From the NCBI GenBank assembly GCA_023376005.1, contig CM042152.1:81566050-81630049 (forward strand): a stretch of 64,000 nucleotides of DNA. The letters run 5' to 3'. Below are positions 50,333 to 62,210 of the stretch, one piece after another (position 1 is the first letter of the stretch; every line of letters starts with the position of its first letter). The translations under genes were made by a program, and so were the position numbers. The notes beneath the pieces are model-generated. The model did not search any database. It was not told the DNA's origin and worked only from the letters and a program-made list of their open reading frames with translations. Source of the stretch: Doryteuthis pealeii. Taxonomy: Eukaryota > Mollusca > Cephalopoda > Myopsida > Loliginidae.

Positions 50333-51544
50333 CAAGAGGCCACTCTTCCTAATGACATGTCCGAATTAGCCCAGTACAAAAGAGAATATGGTAGATTTGA
50401 TGTTCGAAATCATAGGAACATATAAGTGTAGTTCTGCCTAACTTCAGGGATATCATCAATGCTTGTTTATAAACTCATTTTTGTTCATACGTCTTGTAAG
50501 GCACCATACTGATTAACAAAGGGTTTGAGAGTTTGGATCGATAAGGTATAATAATGAAGGTTAAGAGGATTGTCTAAAACACTTGAGATTATTCTGCTAA
50601 CATCATTTATAATTATCCGTTAACATCAGTATCTTATCCCAGTATATATGAAATTACCTTTCAGAATGTGTACATCGATTTCACCTTCAGATCATTCAAT
50701 ATAGCTATAAACTCGAGCTACACCTAGGGTCAGGTGGAACTGCAAAAGGGGGCAATGGTGGTCCTAAGTAAGCAGTTTGAACAGAGGATAACTCCGGTGC
50801 TTTGCCTGACACACAATACTTAAATAACTGAACACTACACAAACTGGCCACAGCCATTACCTAAGCTTAGTAAACAGTCTATGAGAGACGATCTAACTTC
50901 TTACGGACCGTAGCGTATGATCAGGGACGAATGTGTTTGGATCATATGAAAGATAAAATAAAATTGTATTTAGAAACGATCTCTTGGCCATAATTAAATA
51001 ATAAAGGAAATAAACGAAGTCAGGGTGCATATTTTTAATCGTGTAAAATCATTTTTACGCTCTACATATAGATTGTTTTTCTTATCAATTTCTGTACAGA
51101 AACTTGAAATCCTTTAAGTAAAATGCACTTATTTATTTTATTTCCAATTTTTTATTAAAACCTTTTTCGTCATTGCATTTATCTTTCAGGTCATTAAAAA
51201 TTACAAACAAAAGAAAAAAAAAAAGTCACAATATAAAATTTTGGAAACAAGTCCCCTAAACATTAATTTCACATGTTTAATTCAAGAAAAGCCCATCTAT
51301 TGACATTTCCCTTAAAATATACACAAGAAAAATGGTAAGTTTTGATTTGGTTTCATGTTGCTCGTTGTTAATTAAAACAATTTTTTTTATATTTTAATTC
51401 TTTAAAAAATTATAATCCACCGTCAATTTTAGCCAAGGATTATCTTTCGAATCAATTACAACCTGCTTTGTTTTTAACGACTGACGAAAAATATCATAAA
51501 TATGTGTTCTTAATTACATCCCTAGTTCATTTCACTACGCTAGC

Positions 51545-52500
51545 ATGTGTCGAGAGTCCCGTGATAACGCCGCGCAAAAACGCACAGATTTTATTTTTAA
51601 GCATGTTGTGTTGGTAGGGGCGTACATTGTTTTTCCGAGTTGGTCCTTATGTTTTCTAATTAACAGTAAATTATAAAGATGATAAAAGATACGAGTTACC
51701 AGATAAAGATTGTTATTAGCAGATAGAATATAACAAGTCCACTATCGTAACACAATAAAATTAGCAAGAACGTGGATACGTTGTTATATCTATGGTGTAA
51801 AGAACAACATATGGCAAACGGGTTGTATAGTCCTGTATGTGGTGCGTCTGATAAATAATAGTACTCCGGATCAATGCTGGTGTTGTTGTACTTAAGACTA
51901 CGAGCGCCTAGCAGTGGGATCCCGTGTCTGGCTCGCCCCAGCGTTGAAATTGTATATTAAAATATATAATTTTTTTTTATGGATTTCTCTTTATTTTTTT
52001 TATTAGATAAAATTTAAGAACCACTATTTCGATATATCCAGAATTATTAAATATTAGTACGCTACCACCTACGAGGAATAGATGTTGCGTACTGGCTAGT
52101 GCTGGATACTAGGTATGGTTCTCACTTTATTTCGACTTATTATAAAGAATAAATCAAAGAAACGAGAAACATTTACGATCGATAAAAGACACATTTTTCA
52201 TTACCGGTAAGAATCCGGGAAAGCGACATGTTATGATTTTTACGTTAGTATTTTCTTTTATTATTTTTTATTTTCATTCTGTTCTCTTTTTCTTTTTTTT
52301 GTTTTTTTATTTTTTTTTTTTTTCTGGCCAGTTTTATATCATGATTGAGCCTAAAAAGCTGTGTTTTTCTGTTATTTGGAATGATGCCAAATAATAATGT
52401 CGAAGAACGGTCGGGAGGAAAGTTAGGTGCCCGTGGGGAGGAGGGCAAGAATCGATAAGGCGCGTCAAGTATGTAAATTGGAGATAACTGTGCCCATCTT
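51545..52500. other. Segment specific to copy 2, unassigned
   Basis: About 950 bp without an obvious counterpart in copy 1, inserted where copy 1 has the first part of the 41482 frame. AT-rich, with a T-rich tract at 52255-52325. No terminal repeats or coding motif recognised. Confidence 0.5.
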
Positions 52501-52679
52501 AAAACGTACAGTGCTGCTCTGGGTGGAACGTGCTCTTACTCACGTGACTTCCAGTTTTCCACCCTGACAGCCTAAAAAGATGGCAAAGAAAATTAGAAAG
52601 GATTGGGAACAAATACTCGTCCGAGACAAGATTGTCAATAACAGTTTAAGCATGAACATGTTTAAACAGAAACAAACTG

Positions 52680-53460
52680 CCAAATATTTATAGACACTTA
52701 TATATATATATATATTATGATATTAAGTTATATATATATTAAATAATTCAGTGAATGGATTACTCTACGTTACATAGTTCATTTTCGCCATATAGATCAA
52801 TCACTTATTTAGAAATAATTTATAAAACGATTTCCTGAAATCCTTTTTCATTCCTGGCGATGACGCTGAGGTTGAAACTTATTGAGAAATGAAATACAAA
52901 TAATTAATTAGAATAAAATAAAAATAATAATAAAATAGAAAAATAGATAACACATAAAGAAAAAGCGTGGCTGATATATAATATATAGTATATTATATAT
53001 ATATATATAATATAGTTTATTTTATATTATAATATATATTATATAGTAATATTATATATATAGTATATATATGATAAATTTGTTCTGGGCTGGTTCCTAA
53101 CGGGAGAAAATTCAATAATTTATAAAAAAAGAAAGGTCCGATAAAAATGTATTTTGTTCTCCAGAGAAAAAAATCGTTTAATTCCTTTTTGTTTTAAAAA
53201 ACAATATAATATTATACATATATATATAATAAATCAATATATATATATATATAGTATATTATATATATATAGATAATAGTGAATTTAACATTTTGAAAAA
53301 ATCATATGAATGGTTTGTTTGTTTTTTTTCGAAAAAATGTTAAATTTCATTAGCTGTCGATTAATTCATCTTCTATTTTTCATATATAGCATAATACATA
53401 CATAAACATACATACATTATATAATATATATATATATATATATGTAAATATATATATATA
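52680..53460. repeat. (TA)n-rich clusters, copy 2
   Basis: Counterpart of 41838-42275, enlarged to nearly 800 bp, with irregular TA/TTA tracts at 52705-52740, 52975-53070, 53210-53275 and 53415-53465. Irregularity is consistent with low base accuracy in repeats. Confidence 0.7.
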
Positions 53461-53464
53461 TATA

Positions 53465-53670
53465 GTGGTTCGGGCTAGAATCACAAGGTTGGAGTCGAAT
53501 AACGAGCGGTCCGCCTTCAGATGGCTAAAGATATTGTCTCTTGGTTCTAGTGCTAAGTGAAAGGGAAGTAAACTCCTGCCTTCGCTGTCTGTCTGATACG
53601 CAAATTAGGTCACAGCAATAGGTTTCCGCAGACGTGCCCGACGAGCAGACAACAACGACTTTACTTAGAT
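53465..53670 (+). mobile_element. SINE-B, copy 2 of duplicated pair
   Basis: Twin of 42275 with a large internal loss (the GCCAACTCAGCG part is absent) and extra bases GCAATAGGTTTCCGCAGACG near its 3' end. Ends ACGACTTTACTTAGATTAGA followed by a GATA tract (53665-53750). Confidence 0.75.
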
Positions 53671-53750
53671 TAGATAATAGATAGATAATAAATTAGAAAA
53701 CATAAACTTTTGATAGATAGAATATGATAGATAGATAGATAGATAGATAT

Positions 53751-54395
53751 AAAGTTAGTGTCTAAAGATATTTTCCTTTATTACTTTAGGCTTACAGTAC
53801 ATGAAGAGCATTTTAAGATCCTCAGGTGGTGAAGTGTGCCCTGCCGTCTGAGTAAGAGAGACACAAGTGCTCCGCTACTTTTAAATGATGTTTGAATACG
53901 ATTTTTCACGTAAAGGTGACGTCAGCTGATCTGAAAGAAAGCCGGTGAGAGTGTCGCGAGTCCGGAAAAAAAGTAATGAAGGCGGGTATACTGATTCAGA
54001 CCCCGGCGAGAAAAATAGCAGACGATTTTCGCATATTTTGAAGCAAAATTTAAAATTAAAAAGACAACTACAACAAAAAAACAAAGAAAAATAAGTACTC
54101 TTCACACGCTGGGAAATGCACACACACAGACATCACACCCAATACACACACACACAACACACATATATATATATATACTATAATATATATAATATAATAT
54201 CTATATATATAATATTTATAATATATATAGTAGATATAATAAATTAACGTATATAGTATCAATATAGGTACATTACATACCGCACGACATGCCACAACAC
54301 AATCACATGTATGTGAAACAGACTTCGAAAATTTTGAAGATTCCATGAAAATGGTTTTAGGGTTATTTCATTCATAGAGTTTATGAAATTGTGGT
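53751..54395. other. Unassigned, with CA/TA tracts (copy 2)
   Basis: Twin of 42576-43035. Contains extra sequence around 53890-53980 relative to copy 1. Confidence 0.5.
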
Positions 54396-54915
54396 TCCAT
54401 TGTACGCAATAGGATAGGTCGATTTTAGAACGTCTCCTTGTGGCGAAAGCTGCAAATTTAACATAAAAAGAATTACCACACAGAATATTTTTTCTTCTAA
54501 AACTTTGCCTTCGTTTGAGGAAATAGATTTCAATCTTTTAAAAGTGTATCCCTGTTACAGCTTAATTATTAGGTAAAAAAATCAGCATATTGAATGTGTT
54601 GGTGGTGATGGGAGACATAAGTATTTAATGTCAAATTCTAGTTATGATATTTTATTCGTTTCGTTTAAAATGACAATCTTTCTGTTTTAATATTTAAAAT
54701 TGCTAAATTTTTCTAAACCAATTTCTAGGCTAAATGTTGGAAAATTAGGGATTTTGGTGCATTTTAGTAGATAACTTTGATGCTATTTCCTCAAACAATG
54801 GTGGCAAGTAAGAGATTAGTTTTTGGTATCAGTATTTAATTATAGCCAACACACAATAGTTCGCTGTTTGAGAGAATTTGCTTTTTTTTTAAGTGAAAAA
54901 TCGACCTACCCTATT
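54396..54915 (+). repeat. Repeat family F, copy 2
   Basis: Twin of 43036-43570 and second empty-site witness for Helitron E copy 1 (AGCTTAATTATTAGGTAAAA). Confidence 0.75.
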
Positions 54916-55189
54916 GGCCATTGAATTTAACATTTTTATAGAATTGTTCCTTAAGATGTTTTTTTTTAAATGCAGAGTTATATGATATCAAGTATTCCTA
55001 TCTAATACAAACATTTTGTACACAGAAATATGGTTTCAAGTATTTCTATCTAACACCGATAATTATTTGGTTTAAGTAATCATTTCTATTTAATAATTCA
55101 TTGTAATTTGCAAATAGTTATATGGTTTCAACTAACTAATAATAATCCTTAGTAAACAATCATAACTTCAAGTAGTAAGCGTATGGTGG

Positions 55190-55443
55190 TCGGCGAAGTG
55201 GCCTATTGTCCGTAATCAGCCGGAGGGCGAGCGAGTCTACGATCCCCTTTTTACTTAGCGCCAGACCAACGAGATTGTTTTTGCGTCTGAGGTGAAGCGC
55301 TACAAATACCATCAGCTCCCACTTTACCGGCACAAATCTAATCTGTGCTACTTATGTGCTGATTGCCGAGGGCCGGTATCAAACCCGAATCCTTATTGGT
55401 TCCTAGGTGAATGCTCTAACGATTAGCTAAACCGGCACCTTAT
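55190..55443 (-). mobile_element. SINE-B, minus strand, copy 2 of pair
   Basis: Twin of 43815-44072 in the same family K context (54970-55745), with several one-base indels. A head fragment follows at about 55525-55562. Confidence 0.85.
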
Positions 55444-55787
55444 TTCAATAATGTCATGTTAGCGAGGGACGAATAATATTGGACAGCAATATTCTTTTTA
55501 GAATAATACTATGCATATAAATTTCTAATGCTCTACCGTACTGAGCTAAAACCAGCCATGTACTTTCAAACTAATCATATTAGTTAATATTTAAACAGTC
55601 TTATATAGATTCAAGTAACTAATAATAATTGTTAGTAAATCAATTATAACTTCAATTAACTATTCTTAATAAACCATAATTTACAGTTATAAGGCAAAGT
55701 ATTCCTATTATATACAATAATAATTTCTTAACAGTATCTATTTACCCATAAATGTGGACTCTAACAGTCTAATTTTCAACTGTAATA

Positions 55788-55882
55788 TATTACACACACA
55801 TCCACACACACACACAGCACACACACATATATAATATATATATAATATATATATACACACAACACACACACACACACCACAC

Positions 55883-55930
<48 letters not shown>

Positions 55931-55968
55931 GCATATATCTATATATATTATATATATATATATATATA

Positions 55969-56041
<73 letters not shown>

Positions 56042-56050
56042 CTATATATA
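55788..56050. repeat. Compound (CA)n/(TA)n/(TG)n microsatellite
   Basis: Includes a CA run at 55860-55881 facing a TG run at 55898-55928, an inverted-repeat arrangement, then CA at 55977-56002 and TA to 56045. Counterpart 44409-44500 is simpler. Confidence 0.9.
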
Positions 56051-56819
56051 GATGCAAAATTCCAGAGTCGGGAGAGTTAGACAAATTGTCTAAGCTCCTG
56101 AAATAGACTATAATGCTAAATCTCTAAGTCTTGTTATTTCTTTACTTATATATTTGCTCTGTGACTCTAGCATTAAAGAGCACAGCATTGAGCTACCTCA
56201 ACTGCGACTTGGTTTTGTTTAAATAAAACTCTTGTGTCGTTAAGGAAGATTTCTTCTCTGGACTTTTGGATTATATATAATATATTAATATATATTATAT
56301 ATATATATTATAGTAGTATTATATATATATATATATATATTATAGGGTGACGCCAAAAACAGACTTTATCTATTATATATATACCGCTAAATAACGCTAG
56401 TGGGTTTCGTTGTTTTTGTTTTGTTTAAATTACAATTTTAAAAAAATATGTGAAAGGCAAATATCAAAATTGAGTGCATCTCCTTTGTTTTTTAGGGTGT
56501 AGGGCACCTCTAGGATTGGAGGTGAAGTAGGTTAAGTAATCCTCCATCCAATCGTTCTATAGATTAATGAATAGCACATAAGGTTTTTGAGTATCTGGAA
56601 ATAAGATGTAACGCCAAATTGGCACTCCTATTTATGAACTTTCCCCATCATCAGCAGGAGGAATTTCCGGTAAAAATTGGCCAATCAGAAACGATATACA
56701 ACGCATTTAAGGTCGTTGTTATTTGTCTTGAAATCAATTGCAAATTGAACTTTCTACGATTAAGACCTACAGTGAGGATTACAAGGAATACTTCAGACTT
56801 TCGCTATGAATATCTACGC
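56051..56819. other. Unassigned sequence, copy 2
   Basis: Twin of 44501-45237, with (TA)n-rich tracts at 56270-56343. A weak coding-like frame from 56619 runs into the minisatellite. Confidence 0.4.
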
Positions 56820-57582
56820 TTTTCTACCACAAGGAGTATTCCTGCTCTTTTTTACCACAAGGAGCATCCATACTCTTTTTTACCACAAGGAGTATCCATA
56901 CTCTTTTTTACCACAAGGAGTATTCATGCTCTTTTTTACCACAAGGAGTATTCATGCTCTTTTTTACCACAAGGAAAGTATTCAACTGCTCTTTCTACCA
57001 CAAGGAGCATCCATACTCTTATTTTACCACAAGGAGTATCCAAACTCTTTTCTAACCACAGGAGTATCCAAACTCTTTCTACCACAAGGAGTATCCAAAC
57101 CTTTTCTACCAAAAGGAGTATCCAAACTCTTTTCTACCACAAGGAGTATCCAACTCTTTTTTCTACAAAGGAGTAATCCAAACTCTTTCTACAAAAAGAG
57201 TATCCAAACTCTTTTCTACCACAGAGGAGTATCAAACTTTTTTTTTTACACAAGGAGTATCCATACTCTTTTCTTACAAAAAGGATCTCCAAACTCTTTT
57301 TTCTGACTATCCCAAAATTCTAAAAAGAGTTCCAAACTCTTTTTCCCTAACAAAAGGAGTATCCAAACTCTTTTCTAACCAAAAAGAGTATCCAAACCTT
57401 TTCTACCACAAGGAGTATCCAAACTCTTTTCTACCACAAGGATATTCAACTTTTTTTTTTACCACAAGGAGTATCATACTCTTTTCTACCAAAAGAAGAG
57501 TATCCAAACTCTTTTTTCCTCCAAAGGAGTATCCAAACTCTTTTCTACCAGCAAGGAGTACCCATACTCCTTTTTACCAGAT
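56820..57582. repeat. 28-bp minisatellite, about 27 units
   Basis: Expanded twin of 45238-45470. First unit (GAGTATTCCTGCTC) and last unit (GAGTACCCATACTCC) correspond to those of copy 1; the middle is longer. Numerous homopolymer-length differences between units after 56960. Frames of 166-185 codons with repeating residues are translations of the 28-bp unit in three cycling frames. Confidence 0.93.
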
Positions 57583-57730
57583 TTCAAGAACTGGACCACA
57601 TTAATCCAACTGAACCCAAACTCAATACAGACTTGGATTTACTAACAGAGGAACCGCCGCCTGAAATGACGATCTGAATTTTAACAAGGTCATTCGCCAG
57701 AATTGCAAGACTAACATTATTCTATAATTT

Positions 57731-58018
57731 TGAGCGCGTGGTGTAATGGTTAAAGTTCATGGGAAATGGACTCGTCGCCCCGAGTTCAAATCATGGACCT
57801 GGAAATTGCATTTCACTTAGTGCTAATACCCTTGGGAAAGGTATGAATCCTACTCTCCCTCCAGCTATGGGTAAATAGTAGGGCAGACTGGACCTCTTTA
57901 ACCTTGGGTTAGGCAACCGGTCTAAGAGGAGGAAAACTCTGAATTCAAAGCCTATTGAATTTCGCTTAAGAAATTGACCTTGTGTCACATCCTGCTCTTG
58001 CGGAGGGGTTGGTAAATA
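57731..58018 (+). mobile_element. SINE-A, copy 2 of duplicated pair
   Basis: Twin of 45622-45905 at the same place relative to all neighbours, including the flanking TCTATAATTTTGA direct repeats, so the insertion predates whatever separates the two copies. Confidence 0.9.
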
Positions 58019-58134
58019 ATATAATTTATAATTTTGAGATGTTAAGCCCGTTTTTGAGTGGAAATCTTTACTGAAAAAAGAAATGATTAATCAACGGCCT
58101 TCAGGATTGTTCTCCTAATCTCATCAACACATAT

Positions 58135-58622
58135 GGTTTGGTTTGTTTTTGTTTTACCATATCAACCTCGGTGGTCAAATTTAATGCCGATAAAGTTTGA
58201 AATAAATCAATTCTTAATGGATAATATCATTTTGTTTATCAACTCATGTTTTTCTATTTAACCCATAAATGGGACCCTAACAGGTACTACCACTCAGGGT
58301 CAGAGTGGACCAGGGAACAATGGTGATGAAGGGGTGCTCCACATTCCCCAAATCTCCAAAACTGGAACCTCACCATCAGATAGAGTTTAACGTCATTCCG
58401 AGGACATGTAGACCCTCAGTCACGGCCTTCTAGCACCCATATGATAAAAAGGGTTGGGGCTTGCCATAAGGGCAATAGGGTTATGAAAATCATATAGGAG
58501 CTAGGGCTTGACATGACCAGCCGATTGATCGGAGGGGGCCTCTCCGACCGCCCGTCTAGCCCAAGATAGGGCCAAAGTGGAGTATTGCAAGTCATGGGTT
58601 CTATCCTTAAGCTCAACACAAT
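58135..58622 (+). repeat. Family C, near full length, copy 2 of pair
   Basis: Same extent as 46018-46490; complete through CGGAGGGGGCCTCTCCGACC and CATGGGTTCTATCCTTAAGC. The more intact version in its 3' half, the less intact in its 5' half. Confidence 0.8.
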
Positions 58623-58739
58623 ATGGTACATGGTGGTCATATATAATGTATAACAGTGAAGGGGGGGTGAATGAAGAACGCTACTTCAAGCCACATGTGA
58701 TTGAAAAGTTTCGTCATTTTCTTGTTTTGCATGATATTA

Positions 58740-59105
58740 CGATTAGTATTTTCACTGAAAGAAAAAGGACACTGACCAACGCATGACCAAACCGCAAAAG
58801 CAGCCGAAGGAAAATAAAAGTGTTCCCAAATCGAAATCCCCCCCCAAAAAAAAAATGACACTAACCACCGCACGCAGAAAAGCACAGGCAGCTGTCAGAT
58901 AATCAAAGAGTTCTCACCCGTGCATGCAAAAAAGGTACACTGACCATTCCATGGAGACAGCACATGAAGCCGATCGAAGATTAATGCTTTCTCAAACTGG
59001 AAACTGGAAAAAAAACCAAAAAACCCCCCACAAAACTGACCACCGCATACAGACTACGCATGCAGCCGTCGGATAATTAAAGTGTTTCTCGGATTTTTTT
59101 TTAGA
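58740..59105. repeat. ~90-bp degenerate repeat, copy 2
   Basis: Units at about 58760-58835, 58850-58990 and 59025-59100, carrying GACACTGACCAACGCATGAC, AAGCACAGGCAGCTGTCAG and GACTACGCATGCAGCCGTCG variants. Further units lie beyond the foldback (59395-59570) and at 59935-60035. Confidence 0.75.
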
Positions 59106-59109
59106 TGAG

Positions 59110-59390
59110 TCTTGATAATTAGTATTATTTGGATTATTCGGACTATCGTCCTCATCTTCATTGTTATCTGCACTACGTTTCGGCCGATGTGCCCCGACCT
59201 TCTTCAGGTATTTCTTGTCGGACTCGGGAACTCGAATCCAATCGAGCCCGAAAAGAAGGTTCCGAGTCCGAGAGGATTCCCGAGTCCGACAAGAAATACC
59301 TGAAGAGGGTCGGAGGGCACATCGGCCGAAACGTTGTACCAGATAACAATGAAGATGAGGACAATAGTCCGAATAATACTAATTAAAGTG
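59110..59390. mobile_element. Foldback element, ~125-bp arms, copy 2
   Basis: Left arm about 59112-59237 and right arm about 59264-59390 are reverse complements: outer AATTAGTATTATTTGGATTA, middle ACGTTTCGGCCGATGTGCC, inner CTTCTTCAGGTATTTCTTGT and GTCGGACTCGGGAA. It interrupts a unit of the 90-bp repeat (AATTAAAGTGTTTCTCGG before, AATTAAAGTGTTTGCAAAC after). Confidence 0.85.
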
Positions 59391-60139
59391 TTTGCAAACT
59401 GGAGTATGCAAAAAGGGACACTGGCCACTACATGTAGACATCACATGCAACCGATGGAAAATTAAAGCATTATTGTCAACTTCAAAAAGGACAGTGACCA
59501 CCGCATCCTGACAGCACATGTGACCGATAGAAATTATACCCCAAAGTTTTTCAAATCGGAAATTGCAACGTCACATTAAGATTATAGTCTCTAACCAAGT
59601 TCTTATTTCAATTCTCTTCTATGGCGGCAATGCATGGGTGTTAGATTAACAAGATATTAAAAAGAATTGAAAGAACCCCACCCATCCACGCACATGAAAG
59701 TTTTATTCAATTCTGGACATCAACTGGTCGGATCGGATGACAAACACCGAGATTCTAAAATGTGTCAAAAGTCTGATCATTACCAATTTGAAGATATGAA
59801 GAACTTGAAACGTAGAAAAGTTTATCGAAATGACTTAAATAACTAGAAAAGGGTTGATATGCCGTAAAACAAACCAAACCAAACCGAACCAAATCAGTAG
59901 ATGCTTCTTCCTACTTTTCAACATTTTTTTCAACAGCAAAAAAAGACCCTGACCACTGCATGCAGACAGCACATGCAGCCGACGGAAAATTAAACACTAA
60001 AGTTTTCTCAAAGCGGAAATTGCAACGTTGCACTTAATTCATGTCATCCATGGATGTCAAAAACATTCGAAAGTGATGTAGCGAGTTTGCAACAACGACA
60101 AGGTTCAAAGCTTCCTCAACGACATGACAGAGGTCGCTG
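59391..60139. repeat. Further 90-bp repeat units and unassigned spacer
   Basis: Units at 59395-59475, 59480-59570 and 59935-60035. Between them is unassigned sequence with a minus-strand family C head at 59845-59895 (GATATGCCGTAAAACAAACC). Confidence 0.65.
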
Positions 60140-60330
60140 CCAGACCTTGTGTTAATTAACAAGGAAAAGGGAACTTGTTATCTTGTGGATTTTGCCGTTC
60201 CGGCAGATCATAAAGGAAGTCAAGGACAAAAGATAGACAAATACTTGGACCTTGCCAGAGAACTGAAAAAACTGTGGAATATGAAGGTAAAGGTTATGCC
60301 AATTGTAATTGCTCACAGGGAGTAAAAAAA
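60140..60330 (+). pseudogene. LINE type 1 3' fragment
   Basis: Encodes PDLVLINKEKGTCYLVDFAV PADHKGS.. then a DKYLDLARELKKLWNMKVKV piece (60230-60295). Truncated at both ends and joined to the next copy by GGGAGTAAAAAAAAATATAA, i.e. by a 3' tail. Confidence 0.8.
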
Positions 60331-60840
60331 AATATAACTAAATGGTATATGTACAAGCCTGAATCTATCCTGGAGAATGAGACACACAAAATCCTCTGGG
60401 ACTTTGAGGTACAAACGGATCCCCTAATCCTGGCCAGGAGACCAGACCTAATTTTGATTGAAAAGAAGAGGAAGACTTGTTATCTCGTGGATGTTGCCCT
60501 CCCGGTCGATCACAGAGTGAAAATGAAAGAGAGCGAAACGATCGACAAATATTTGGACCTTGCCAGAGAACTGAAAAAACTGCGGAACATGAGGGTGAGG
60601 GTCGTACCAATTGTAATTGGGGCCCTTGGAACAATCCCCAGGGGTCTGGAAAATAGTCTGGATGAATTGGCAATCAGAAGAAGAATCGAGACCATCCAGA
60701 CTACAGCATTGTTGAGATCGGCCGAACTCTTCTGAGTACTGGAGACCTGAGGAGACTTGCTGTCACTCAGCCTGCAGTAAACCACCGGCTACGGGAGGAG
60801 TGAAAAACTCGAATGGAGTGAAATAATAATAATGAGTTTC
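60331..60840 (+). pseudogene. LINE type 1 C-terminal fragment, best preserved
   Basis: One uninterrupted frame to the stop at 60733-60735 covers about 130 residues of the LINE ORF2 end: KWYMYKPESILENETHKILW, DFEVQTDPLILARRPDLILI, VDVALPVDHRVKMKESETID, KYLDLARELKKL, VVPIVIGALGTIPRGLENSL and RRRIETIQTTALLRSAELF. The 3' untranslated part has GAGGAGACTTGCTGTCACTC and ends AATAATAATAATGAG at the next copy. The upstream RT and endonuclease domains are missing, so it is not functional. Its ORF status suggests a relatively young insertion. Confidence 0.85.
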
Positions 60841-60974
60841 GAAGAAGAATCGAGACAATCCAAACAACAATACTGTTAAGATCAACTAGAATACACAGAA
60901 GGGTCCTGGAGACATGAGGAGACTTGCTGTCACTCAGCCTCCAATAAACCACCAGCTAATGCGGGTGTGAAACC

Positions 60975-61011
<37 letters not shown>

Positions 61012-61015
61012 TTGA
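60830..61015 (+). pseudogene. LINE type 1 3' end with (AAT)n tail
   Basis: GAGTTTCGAAGAAGAATCGA to CTAATGCGGGTGTGAAACCT then (AAT)n at 60977-61007. Last member of the tandem series. Confidence 0.85.
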
Positions 61016-61460
61016 TATCAATAAAAAAACAAAGAAAGAAAAGATAATTATGATGTCGACGGAAATAGCCTCGTTTTGAGTCTGCCTCGTTTTGAGTTCG
61101 TCTCGTTTTGTTCGACATGATCTTCTTTTGTTATTGCAATATCAAAAGCTTTCCAATTAAATTTCCATCTTCATTGTCCAATGAAGCAACACGTGCGGCT
61201 CTTTTTTTGAAAAGTTTGAATTATTCTCTACTTAAAGGGAAAAGTGAAAACCTTTTGAATTTCATGCATTTAAAATTGAATTCAAATTCTCAACGACGAC
61301 GACGACGACGACTGATAAATACAGAATACGCCGTCGCCGTCGTCGTTGCAGTGAAGAAGGAAGAAAAAGAAGAAAAGAAAAGAGAAAGAGAAAGAATCAA
61401 ATAAATGACTAAAAAATGATAAACGAAATAACTTGATAGTAACGAATACCGAACTGTTAA
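61016..61460. other. Unassigned sequence, right end of copy 2
   Basis: Contains (GAC)n at 61294-61313 and TCGTTTTGAGTCTGCCTCGT/TTTTGAGTTCGTCTCGTTTT, a short internal tandem (about 61070-61108). Confidence 0.5.
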
Positions 61461-61464
61461 ATCT

Positions 61465-61712
61465 TAAAGAAAGAAAGAAAGAAAAAAGAAAGAAAGAAAG
61501 AAAGAAAGAAAGAAATAGCACTTATAGAAAAAATAGCTGATGAAAACAAAAAAGATTTCTTTTAAAAAGGAAGAAAGAAAGACAGAAAATTGAAAGAAAG
61601 GAAAGAAAAGAAAGAAATGTATTAATATAAAAAAAGAAAGAAAGAAAGAAAGAAAAAAGGAAAGACAAAAATTGAAAGAAAGGAAAAGGAAAGAAAGAAA
61701 TGTATTAATGTA

Positions 61713-61752
<40 letters not shown>

Positions 61753-62000
61753 AAAAAGGAAATAGACAGAAAATTGAAAGAAAGGAGAAAAAAGAAAGAA
61801 ATGTATTAATAGAAAGAAAGAAAGAAAGAAAGAAAGAAAAAAGGAAAAGACAGAAAATTGAAAAGAAAGGAAAAGAAAGAAGAAAGAAATATATTAATGT
61901 AAAGAAAGAAAGAAAGAAAGACAGAAAGAAAGACAGAAAGAAAAAAGAAGACAGAAAATTGAAAAGAAAGGAAAAAGAAAGGACGACATTTATTAATGGA

Positions 62001-62036
<36 letters not shown>

Positions 62037-62141
62037 AGTAATGGAAAGAAAGAAAAATGAAATCAAAGAAGAATGGAAAAAAAGACGCAAGGAAAAAGAT
62101 GAAAACATGATAAAAGAAGAAAAGGATAAAAAATTTATAGT

Positions 62142-62188
<47 letters not shown>

Positions 62189-62210
62189 AGAACAGTAAAG
62201 TAAAGATGAA
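61465..62210. repeat. (GAAA)n with higher-order ~90-bp repeat
   Basis: GAAA tracts are interleaved with a conserved block: AAATGTATTAAT, then GAAA repeats, AAAAGGAAAGACAGAAAATT and GAAAGAAAGGAAAA. The TATTAAT mark recurs at about 61621, 61704, 61804, 61893 and 61990, i.e. five units of 83-100 bp. Lys/Glu frames and their Phe/Ser antisense frames are artefacts. Confidence 0.9.

Larger units (their letters stand above)
50460..61560. other. Duplicated block, copy 2
   Basis: Direct repeat of 40900-50331; the landmark pairs are listed under copy 1. The first 7-8 kb (to about 58 kb) has many one-base insertions and deletions relative to the clean left part of copy 1; the last 2-3 kb is clean. It has about 0.9 kb (51545-52500) without counterpart in copy 1, and lacks LINE units 2 and 3 of copy 1. 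Confidence 0.9.

Noticed and set aside
50460..61560. A genuine recent segmental duplication as the first explanation of the doubled block
   Set aside because: Not excluded, but the opposite indel gradients around the N make an unmerged overlap or haplotype join the more economical reading.
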